Shown: positions 8,473 to 14,635 of the stretch, piece after piece
How the letters are laid out: every line of letters begins with the position of its first letter
Position numbering within the stretch: position 1 is the first letter of the stretch
Source of the DNA: an uncultured Acidimicrobiaceae bacterium
GTDB taxonomy: Bacteria > Actinomycetota > Acidimicrobiia > Acidimicrobiales > MedAcidi-G1
NCBI GenBank assembly: GCA_913054115.1
Contig: CAJXIS010000003.1
Coordinates: 1-18,838 of the forward strand
Direction: 5' to 3'
DNA length: 18,838 bases
Made by a program: the position numbers and the translations under genes
Notes under the pieces: generated by a model
Seen by the model: only the letters and a program-made list of their open reading frames with translations
Database searches by the model: none
Told to the model about the DNA's origin: nothing

Positions 8473-8482
8473 ACTGCCCGAC

Positions 8483-8938
8483 ATGGTCGCGTTCATCGCC
8501 TCGATCCTCGCAACCGTCGTGCTCCTCTGGGGCATCCGCTGGTACCAGAACCGCACCCCCGTCGACCACGAGTTCACGTGGGGAGAGGCGATGCTGTTCG
8601 CCACCTACGTCTTCCTCATCTTCTTCTGGGTCTACGGCGTCGTCCCCCACCAGTGGATGCAGTGGGCCGACAGCGAACTCAACTGGCGACCCGACCGCTA
8701 CCTCGTCGGGCCACAACTGATGTGGACCGGCGACCAGGGCATCGTCGAATGGGCGCTTCCCTTCACGCTCAGCTACAGCGTCCTGCGCGACTTCGTCGCC
8801 GTCGGCATCTACGGCGTCTTCTTCGGCGGCAACATCGTCATGTGGAAGCAGTGGCAGAACCGCGACGAGGAGAAGGCGGCCCCGACCCCGACCTCCGAGT
8901 ACGGACGCCCGCTGATCAGGGACGGGGCAGGTACATGA
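8483..8938 (+). CDS. Small three-helix membrane protein leading the quinol-complex operon
   Basis: I do not recognise this 151-residue protein. It has probable membrane helices at about 2-20, 35-56 and 104-122. Between helices 2 and 3 is a Trp-rich loop of some 45 residues (PHQWMQWADSELNWRPDRY, then MWTGDQG). It ends in a charged, probably cytoplasmic tail (WKQWQNRDEEK). There is no heme or Fe-S motif and no cysteine. Its TGA overlaps the ATG of the ferredoxin gene (ATGA), so the two are likely made in equal amounts. I infer that it anchors the ferredoxin to the membrane or is an accessory subunit of the cytochrome b complex. Nothing in the sequence identifies a catalytic role. Confidence 0.8.
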   Translation: MVAFIASILATVVLLWGIRWYQNRTPVDHEFTWGEAMLFATYVFLIFFWVYGVVPHQWMQWADSELNWRPDRYLVGPQLMWTGDQGIVEWALPFTLSYSVLRDFVAVGIYGVFFGGNIVMWKQWQNRDEEKAAPTPTSEYGRPLIRDGAGT

Positions 8939-9351
8939 GCATCACCGACGCCAACCCCCCCCACCCGACGTTCATCGACGACTACGTCCTCCACGAGGTC
9001 GACCTCGACTGGATGGCCAGGTCCAGCAAGTTGAAGCAGTTCATCCACATCGACCAGTCCGAGTGCATCATGTGCGAGGGCTGCGTCGACATCTGCCCCT
9101 GGAAATGCATCCACATGGTGCGGCCCGACGCCATCGCCGAGGTGGTCGGCACCGAACAGCCGGGAATCGACCCGAGCGACCACGTGATCTTCACCATCGA
9201 CGACGACGTGTGCACCCGGTGCGCACTCTGCGTCGACCGCTGCCCGACCGGTGTCATCATCCTCGGCAGGATGGGCGAGGCACCGGCCGAGGGCGATGTC
9301 CACCAACGCACGGCAAGCCACGGCTACGGCTACGGCATGCGCCTTGCGTAG
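8935..9351 (+). CDS. 2[4Fe-4S] ferredoxin encoded within the cytochrome b operon
   Basis: The 138-residue protein carries two ferredoxin motifs. The first is C44-C47-C50-C54-P in CIMCEGCVDICP and the second is C93-C96-C99-C103-P in CTRCALCVDRCP. These should bind two [4Fe-4S] clusters, each completed by the fourth cysteine of the other motif. A further Cys58 follows the first motif. The motifs are separated by about 38 residues, longer than in clostridial ferredoxins. The N-terminal 40 residues and the Gly/Tyr-rich tail (SHGYGYGMRLA) are extra. There is no membrane helix or signal peptide, so it should be cytoplasmic. The ATGA overlap with the membrane protein before it and the 49-base gap to the cytochrome b gene suggest function with the quinol complex. 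It resembles NuoI in motif type but is not part of the nuo block. Confidence 0.9.
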   Translation: MSITDANPPHPTFIDDYVLHEVDLDWMARSSKLKQFIHIDQSECIMCEGCVDICPWKCIHMVRPDAIAEVVGTEQPGIDPSDHVIFTIDDDVCTRCALCVDRCPTGVIILGRMGEAPAEGDVHQRTASHGYGYGMRLA

Positions 9352-9400
9352 GCACGGGCGACACGGACGCAACGAACGACAGGGCTAGGGAGAGATCACG

Positions 9401-10180
9401 GTGGCCGACGACAACGGCAAGAAGTTGGCGCTTCAGGAGCGCATGGGTCAGATGGGTGACCAGATGAAGGGCTCGCAGGCCTGGGCGTCGATCTTCCGAC
9501 CCGGTTCGATCTTCCGCAAGGGCTACAGCGACAACCCCCGGAACCGCTCCTACGTGATCATGAACAGCGTGCTGTACCACCTGCACCCGGTGAAGGTGAA
9601 GCGCCACGCCGTGAAGGTCAGCTACACGCTCTGCCTCGGCGGCCTCAGCTTCTTCCTGTTCATCCTGCTCACGGTGACGGGCATCTTCCTGATGTTCTTC
9701 TACCGGCCAACCGCCGCACAGGCCTGGGACGACATCCAGGCGCTCCAGACCGCCGTCGGCTTCGGCCTCATCGTGCGCAACATGCACCGGTGGGCGGCGC
9801 ACCTCATGGTGCTGTCCGTCTTCCTGCACATGGCCCGCGTCTTCTACCACGGGGCCTACAAGCCGCCCCGGGAGTTCAACTGGGTGATCGGCGTCATGCT
9901 GCTGCAGCTCACCCTGCTGCTGTCGTTCACCGGCTACCTGCTGCCCTGGGACCAGCTGGCGCTCTGGGCGGTCACGGTCGGCACGAACATGATGGGCTTC
10001 ACGCCCGTCTTCGGCTCACAGGTCAGATTCGTCCTGTTGGGCGGCGTCGAGATCGGCACCGACACCCTGTTGCGGTGGTACGTACTGCACGTCCTGATGC
10101 TTCCATTCGTCACCGTCATCTTCCTGGCGATCCACTTCTGGCGCGTCCGCAAGGACGGCGGCATCTCCGGACCGCTGTAG
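9401..10180 (+). CDS. Cytochrome b6-type subunit of the quinol:cytochrome c oxidoreductase
   Basis: This 259-residue protein is the four-helix N-terminal half of cytochrome b. Heme ligands are His129 and His143 (13 between, helix B) and His230 and His245 (14 between, helix D), the b6f-type spacing. Cys78 in CLGGLSFF stands exactly 24 residues before the Arg of YRPT, as does Cys35 of plastid b6, which binds heme c_i. Other b6 landmarks are HRW, YKPPREFNWVIG, GYLLPWDQ and the C-terminal RKDGGISGPL. The N-terminal ~60 residues are polar and extra. The GTG start has AGGGAGAG 6 bases upstream (9387-9394). The subunit IV gene follows after 14 bases. It probably oxidises menaquinol at the outer side and holds hemes b_L, b_H and c_i. 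Confidence 0.95.
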   Translation: MADDNGKKLALQERMGQMGDQMKGSQAWASIFRPGSIFRKGYSDNPRNRSYVIMNSVLYHLHPVKVKRHAVKVSYTLCLGGLSFFLFILLTVTGIFLMFFYRPTAAQAWDDIQALQTAVGFGLIVRNMHRWAAHLMVLSVFLHMARVFYHGAYKPPREFNWVIGVMLLQLTLLLSFTGYLLPWDQLALWAVTVGTNMMGFTPVFGSQVRFVLLGGVEIGTDTLLRWYVLHVLMLPFVTVIFLAIHFWRVRKDGGISGPL

Positions 10181-10188
10181 GGGGAGGG
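10181..10188 (+). promoter_or_regulatory. Strong ribosome binding site of the subunit IV gene
   Basis: GGGGAGGG lies 6 bases before ATG at 10195 and confirms that the MTEIPEHL head is translated. Confidence 0.7.
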
Positions 10189-10194
10189 CACACG

Positions 10195-10911
10195 ATGACC
10201 GAGATTCCCGAACACCTCCGCAAGCGGGCCGAGGAGGCCCGCGCCAAGGCCGCCGCCGCCAAGGGAGGCGGCGACGCCCCCGCCGCCGAGGGCACCTCCG
10301 GGGGCTCCGGCGAAAAAGTCCCAGCCGGGCTCCTCGACCGTGGCACCCCGGCCTCGACCCCGCCCGAGGGCGCAGCGGTCGTGCCGACCGGGCCGGCCCA
10401 GGGCTCCGGCCCCGACGGCCACAACCAGCGCCTGCTGACCGTCGTCAAGTCCGGCTCCATCCAGGACACCAAGTCCACGCCTGTCGACAAGGTCCACGTC
10501 TGGCCGCACCTGCTGGTCGCCGAGTTCCTGGCGGCGATCATCATCACCCTGTTCACCACGCTCTTCTCGATCTTCGTGAACGCCCCCCTGCTCGAGATGG
10601 CCGACTTCAACAAGACGCCGAACCCCTCGAAGGCCCCCTGGTACTTCCTCGGCCTCCAGGAACTGCTCACCATGTTCCATCCGATGGTGGCCGGAGTGAC
10701 CATCCCCGGCATCGGCCTGTTCCTCCTGGTCATGGCGCCCTACATCGACAAGAACCCCTCCCGGAAACCCGAGGACCGCAAGTTCGCCGTGTGCCTCATG
10801 ACCGTGCACCTCATGTTCTGGTCCGTGCTCGTCATGATCGGCTCGTTCTTCCGCGGCCCCGGCTTCAACTTCGTCTTCCCGTGGAACAGCGGCCTGTTCT
10901 TCGAGCTGTGA
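10195..10911 (+). CDS. Cytochrome b subunit IV-type protein (C-terminal half of cytochrome b)
   Basis: The 238-residue protein has three helices, at about 105-128, 164-184 and 197-219, as in b6f subunit IV. The Qo-site motif reads A147-P-W-Y in NPSKAPWYFLGLQELL, in place of PEWY. HPMVAGVTIPG and the FRGPGFNFVFPW end resemble bacterial menaquinol complexes. About 100 N-terminal residues precede the first helix. They begin with MTEIPEHLRKRAEEARAKAAAA and continue as an Ala/Pro/Gly-rich arm, absent from plastid subunit IV. The first 17 codons closely match those of the divergent cytochrome c gene. It sits between the b6-type gene and the Rieske gene, so assignment to the complex is secure; the role of the arm is unknown. 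Confidence 0.94.
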   Translation: MTEIPEHLRKRAEEARAKAAAAKGGGDAPAAEGTSGGSGEKVPAGLLDRGTPASTPPEGAAVVPTGPAQGSGPDGHNQRLLTVVKSGSIQDTKSTPVDKVHVWPHLLVAEFLAAIIITLFTTLFSIFVNAPLLEMADFNKTPNPSKAPWYFLGLQELLTMFHPMVAGVTIPGIGLFLLVMAPYIDKNPSRKPEDRKFAVCLMTVHLMFWSVLVMIGSFFRGPGFNFVFPWNSGLFFEL

Positions 10912-10979
10912 TCGCCATGCCGAACCCCTTCGCCCCTTCCGCAACCGTCCGTCCCCTCGTGGGCAGCAGGAGCTGAACC

Positions 10980-11852
10980 GTGGCCGTCCTCGTTGCCGTC
11001 GTCGTGCTGGCCGTCCTGGCCGGCGCCGTCCTGCTCGGAGCCTCGCGTCGCCGCGACCGGGGTGCCGTCGGGCTGTCCCGCGAGGCCCTCAGGAGCGACC
11101 GCTCCAACCCGTTGCTCGTCGACGAACCGGTCACCACCGAGTCCGGCCGCGAGTTCGAGGCCTCGGCCCTCGCCGCCCGATCGGGCAGCGACGTGGCCGT
11201 CGTCGAGTCCGCACCGCCGGCGCCGTTCGTCGCCCCCGACGAGATCGCCCTCGGGGTCACCCGCCGACAGTTCTTCAACCGCAGCCTCGTCGGGATGATG
11301 GGCTTCGGCCTGTCGGGCTTCGGAGGCGCATGCCTGGCGTTCATGTGGCCCCAGGGCGTCAGCGGGTTCGGCTCCAAGATCAAGGTCGGCAACCTCATCG
11401 AGGTCCTGGCCGACATCGAGACCAACAAAGGCTTCCTCTACAAGCCCGAGGGTCGCATGTGGATCACCGCCTACCCGAACGGCGCCGTCGAGAAGGCCAG
11501 GGCCGCCTACTCGCCGATCGAGCTGGTGGGCATGACCGTCGGCGCCGACCAGGGATTCAACGCCGGCATCGTGGCGCTGTACCAGAAGTGCCCCCACCTC
11601 GGCTGCCGGGTCCCCAACTGCGTGTCGTCGCAGTGGTTCGAGTGCCCCTGCCACGGCTCGCAGTACAACCGGGTCGGCGAGAAGCGTGGCGGCCCCGCCC
11701 CCCGCGGCATGGACCGCTTCGCCGTCGCCGTCGAAGGTGGCGTGCTCATCGTCGATACCGGAACCATTGTCCAGGGCCCGCCCATCGGCACCAACACCAC
11801 CGGCCAGGAGGCCGAGGGCCCACACTGCATTGGCGAGGCGGGCGGGCACTAG
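10980..11852 (+). CDS. Rieske [2Fe-2S] protein of the quinol oxidoreductase
   Basis: The 290-residue protein has both Rieske boxes: C204-P-H206-L-G-C209 and C222-P-C224-H225-G-S. Ligands should be C204, H206, C222 and H225, with a C209-C224 disulfide. A helix at residues 1-20 is followed by a polar ~75-residue segment. A Tat-like T-R95-R96-Q-F-F motif then precedes a second hydrophobic stretch (about 102-123). Two helices before the Rieske domain is unusual: b6f and bc1 Rieske proteins have one and actinobacterial QcrA three. Cys214 between the boxes is extra. The GTG start has AGGAG 7 bases upstream (10968-10972). It passes electrons from the Qo site to a cytochrome c, probably the next gene's product. 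Confidence 0.95.
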   Translation: MAVLVAVVVLAVLAGAVLLGASRRRDRGAVGLSREALRSDRSNPLLVDEPVTTESGREFEASALAARSGSDVAVVESAPPAPFVAPDEIALGVTRRQFFNRSLVGMMGFGLSGFGGACLAFMWPQGVSGFGSKIKVGNLIEVLADIETNKGFLYKPEGRMWITAYPNGAVEKARAAYSPIELVGMTVGADQGFNAGIVALYQKCPHLGCRVPNCVSSQWFECPCHGSQYNRVGEKRGGPAPRGMDRFAVAVEGGVLIVDTGTIVQGPPIGTNTTGQEAEGPHCIGEAGGH

Positions 11853-11877
11853 CCCCCCAGGGAGACCCGAGAACCAG

Positions 11878-13089
11878 ATGTCTTCGACGATTCTCATAGC
11901 GAGCACCCAGCGCACGATCGGCTGGATCCTGACCATCATCGTGATGGTCGGATTCCTCGTGTACCTGCTGTTCAGCTTCCGGATCGGCAAGCGGGAACTC
12001 GGCTCCGAAGTCGAGCTCGCAGCCAACCGCAAGCCCTACTTCGACGACGACGGACTCGAGACCTTCCGCCTCGACCGGGCCCTCCTCTGGTCGCTGGTCA
12101 CCCTCACCGCCGTCTCGATGATCCTGCCCCTGTACTGGCTCATGGAGCCCGCCCGACAGGAAAACGCCATCGTCGACTGGGTCAACCGCTTCGAAAAGCG
12201 TGGCGGCCGCAACTTCGAGGAGGCCTGCTCGTCCTGCCACGGCCCCGGCGGTGTCGGTGGTGTCGCCGCCTTCACGCTGGTCGATGCCGAAGGCGGCTTC
12301 GTCGCACAGGTCGATTGGAAGGCCCCCGCCCTCACGACGGTGCTGTCCCGCTTCGACGAGTCCGAGGTCCGACACATCCTCAACTACGGCCGGCCCGGTA
12401 CGCCGATGCCCGCATGGGGACTCCCCGGTGGTGGCCCGATGACCACCCAGCAGGTGCACCAACTGGTCGTCTACCTGCGATCGATCCAACTCGACCAGGA
12501 CGCAATCTTCGCCCAGATCGACAGCGGCATCGCCGCAGGTGCCCGGTCGATCGTGGTCGCAGCCGACTCCGAACTCACCGACCCCGCCGACATCGCCGCC
12601 GCCGTCGAGGCATGGGTGGCGCAGGCGTCCGACCCGGCCAGCAGCGACTACCTCCGGTACGGCGAGTTGATCTTCAACAACCCGGCGGCCCAGGGCGCCA
12701 ACGCCTGCGCCCGCTGCCACACGCCCGGCTTCTCGTACGGTGCCGCCGACGAGGCCTCCACGGCAGAGCTCATCGAGACCTGGCCCAAGCTGGTCGAATC
12801 CGGGATCCTCACCGGCTGGCAGCCCGCCCAGGGCCATGTGGGTCCGAGCCTCGAGGGCGTCGCCAGCCACTTCCCGACGTTGAGCCGCCAGGTGGACTTC
12901 GTCTACACCGGTTCTGAGGTCGGCGTCGGGTTCGGCAACGCCCGCAGCGGCACCGGCATGATGCCCGGCTTCGGCGGACGGGTCGATGCCGATGTCATCG
13001 ACTACGACACGGACGCCGACGCCGTCTACAGCCGCATCCTGACGTACGAACAGATCACCGCAGTCGTGGCCTACGAGAGGAGCCGGTGA
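11878..13089 (+). CDS. Membrane-bound diheme cytochrome c
   Basis: The 403-residue protein has two N-terminal helices (about 13-33 and 69-89) and two periplasmic cytochrome c domains. Heme sites are C117-S-S-C120-H121 and C277-A-R-C280-H281. Likely methionine ligands are Met177 (GTPMPAWG) and Met361 or Met362 (GTGMMPGFGG). It lies immediately after the Rieske gene, with no cytochrome f or c1 gene nearby, so it probably takes their place as electron acceptor from the Rieske protein. A diheme cc subunit is known from actinobacterial QcrC, but here the two-helix N-terminal anchor and the roughly 155 residues between the two heme motifs differ. The start at 11878 has only a weak upstream GGGAG, so the exact start is less sure. 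TGA overlaps the next ATG by one base. Confidence 0.93.
   Translation: MSSTILIASTQRTIGWILTIIVMVGFLVYLLFSFRIGKRELGSEVELAANRKPYFDDDGLETFRLDRALLWSLVTLTAVSMILPLYWLMEPARQENAIVDWVNRFEKRGGRNFEEACSSCHGPGGVGGVAAFTLVDAEGGFVAQVDWKAPALTTVLSRFDESEVRHILNYGRPGTPMPAWGLPGGGPMTTQQVHQLVVYLRSIQLDQDAIFAQIDSGIAAGARSIVVAADSELTDPADIAAAVEAWVAQASDPASSDYLRYGELIFNNPAAQGANACARCHTPGFSYGAADEASTAELIETWPKLVESGILTGWQPAQGHVGPSLEGVASHFPTLSRQVDFVYTGSEVGVGFGNARSGTGMMPGFGGRVDADVIDYDTDADAVYSRILTYEQITAVVAYERSR
13078..13082 (+). promoter_or_regulatory. Ribosome binding site deciding the start at 13089
   Basis: AGGAG lies 6 bases before ATG at 13089 but only 3 before GTG at 13086, so the ATG is favoured. Confidence 0.55.
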
Positions 13090-14099
13090 TGGGCATGATC
13101 ACCACAATCGCCGGCATCGCCTGGGACCCGAACGTCAGCGGCCTGCTGGCCGTACTCACCGGCGTCGTGGTCTTGATGGGCTCGGTCTGGTACCTCGTGT
13201 CGACCAACTCCGGCGTCCGTGTCGGCACGCTGCTCGCATTCGCGGCGTTCTTCGGGTGGATGTTCATCATGAGCACCACCTGGTGGATGTACGGCAAGGG
13301 CTGGCAGGGCGACAGCCCCTCGTGGCAGACGATCGACATCAACGTGGGCGACCTCGGTGCCAGCGGCCTCATGAAGGCACGCGAGCTGCCGAACCCCGAC
13401 GAGTTGAACACCGGCTACGAACTCGTGATCCTCTCGGGCAACGCCCGGGCGATGGCCGAGTTCGGCACGCTTCCCACCGCCGCCGACAACCCCGACGTCA
13501 GCGCCGACGCCCTTGCCGCCCTCCAGGCCGACCGCCAGCTCCGCAACGAGACCGTGACCCGCTCGGAGTTGGCCTCCGTGTCCCCCGACATCACCGAAGC
13601 CGCCGGTTGGCACGACCTCAACGGCTGGCGACTGCTGCCCACCACCGAGTCCGGCGACGCCCAGGCACGGGCCGTCGCCGACATCCTGTCGCATCCCGAT
13701 CTCGGATTCGTCAGCACGGCCGACTTCAAGTTGCTCGACGCCTACTCCACCGGCGGCAAGCCCCGCCTCACGGAGAACCCGAACCGCATCGACCGCATCA
13801 CGCACTGGATCGCCAACTCGGCCCGCATCACGCACCCGACCCGCTACACGGTCGTGCAACTCCAGCGGGTGCTCGACCAGCCGACGATCGCCGGCGAGGC
13901 GCCACCGCGTCCGGTCGTCGACGAGGCCGAACCCGTCGTGTCGATCATCATGGTCCGCGACCTCGGATCCGTCCGGCTACGGCCGGCACTCGTGATGATC
14001 GGCTCCCTGCTGATCTTCCTTGCCCTGTGTTACTGGCTGCACGTCCGAGACAAGGAGCACATGGCACGCCGCAGGGAGTTCGAGAACGCAAAGGCCTGA
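13089..14099 (+). CDS. Unknown membrane protein closing the quinol-complex operon
   Basis: I do not recognise this 336-residue protein. It has two N-terminal helices at about 17-38 and 45-68, the second Trp-rich (FIMSTTWWMYGKGWQG). A ~225-residue soluble domain follows (about 70-295), then a third helix at 297-318 and a short basic tail. There is no CxxCH, Fe-S or nucleotide motif. The only cysteine is in the last helix, so it is not a cytochrome. By topology the soluble domain and the periplasmic cytochrome domains could lie on the same side. Translation is coupled to the diheme cytochrome gene (TGATG), and nuoA follows after 56 bases. I infer a structural or assembly subunit of the complex, or a link to complex I. 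No enzymatic role can be read from it. Confidence 0.85.
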   Translation: MGMITTIAGIAWDPNVSGLLAVLTGVVVLMGSVWYLVSTNSGVRVGTLLAFAAFFGWMFIMSTTWWMYGKGWQGDSPSWQTIDINVGDLGASGLMKARELPNPDELNTGYELVILSGNARAMAEFGTLPTAADNPDVSADALAALQADRQLRNETVTRSELASVSPDITEAAGWHDLNGWRLLPTTESGDAQARAVADILSHPDLGFVSTADFKLLDAYSTGGKPRLTENPNRIDRITHWIANSARITHPTRYTVVQLQRVLDQPTIAGEAPPRPVVDEAEPVVSIIMVRDLGSVRLRPALVMIGSLLIFLALCYWLHVRDKEHMARRREFENAKA

Positions 14100-14155
14100 G
14101 CTGGTGACAACCGTGTCCGTCGTCGCGTCCTTCGTCAGCAAGGTGGGAGCCTGAG

Positions 14156-14635
14156 ATGTTGAGCCAGTACCTGCCCATCGCCGCACTGCTCGTCCTCGCG
14201 GTGCTCTTCGCAGCGCTCAGCTTCGGGGCTTCCAGGCTGCTGGCGCCCCGGCGGCCCCACGACAGGAAACTCGCCCCCTACGAGTGCGGGATCATCCCGT
14301 CCCGGGAGACCCCCGAACGCTTCCCGGTGCGCTTCTTCCTCGTGGCGATGATCTTCATCGTGTTCGACATCGAGATCATCTTCTTCTATCCGTGGGCGGT
14401 GGCCCACCGGGGCATCGGACTCTTCGGGCTGGTCGCGGTGCTGATCTTCTCGTTCGCCGTCTTCGAGTCGTTCGTGTACCTCATCGGCAACGGAGCCCTC
14501 GAGTGGGGTCCGGTCGCCGAGGTCCGCCAGGCGGTGTCCCGCCGCTTCGGCAGCGACGTGGTCCGACCGGGCGTGCGCCAGGTCGGCCTCGAGGGACGCA
14601 CGCCCGCCAGCCCGCCGGGCGAAAGCGCCTCCTGA
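14156..14635 (+). CDS. nuoA: NADH-quinone oxidoreductase subunit A
   Basis: The 159-residue protein has three membrane helices (about 5-29, 60-82, 87-110). It carries the ND3 loop cysteine Cys44 in YECG and the conserved acidic helix FDIEIIFFYPWA (Asp71, Glu73). It forms part of the membrane arm next to the quinone chamber. The ATG has GGGAG 6 bases upstream (14145-14149). The C terminus runs about 40 residues beyond the usual end and is basic, then Pro/Ser-rich. Its TGA overlaps the nuoB ATG by one base. It opens the nuo block directly after the cytochrome operon, with no obvious terminator between. Confidence 0.95.
   Translation: MLSQYLPIAALLVLAVLFAALSFGASRLLAPRRPHDRKLAPYECGIIPSRETPERFPVRFFLVAMIFIVFDIEIIFFYPWAVAHRGIGLFGLVAVLIFSFAVFESFVYLIGNGALEWGPVAEVRQAVSRRFGSDVVRPGVRQVGLEGRTPASPPGESAS

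Larger units (their letters stand above)
8074..8482. other. Divergent intergenic region between cytochrome c and quinol-complex operons
   Basis: These 409 bases contain no ORF that I believe, although several frames stay open because of high GC. It must hold the outward promoters for the leftward cytochrome c set and the rightward operon. TACGAT at 8376-8381 fits a -10 pattern for the rightward operon. TATCAT on the minus strand (8311-8316) fits one for the leftward set. Neither has a clear -35. The stretch ATGATAGAAAACG near 8311-8323 is notably AT-richer than its surroundings. I see no tRNA, small RNA or riboswitch that I can support. Confidence 0.6.

Noticed and set aside
8399..8482. Longer N terminus of the 151-aa membrane protein from GTG at 8399
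   Set aside because: The added 28 residues are polar and the ribosome binding site is placed for ATG at 8483.
8450..8535. Possible split or frameshifted gene around the start of the membrane protein
   Set aside because: Overlapping frames are all explained by GC-driven openness; the 151-aa frame is intact and coupled to the ferredoxin.
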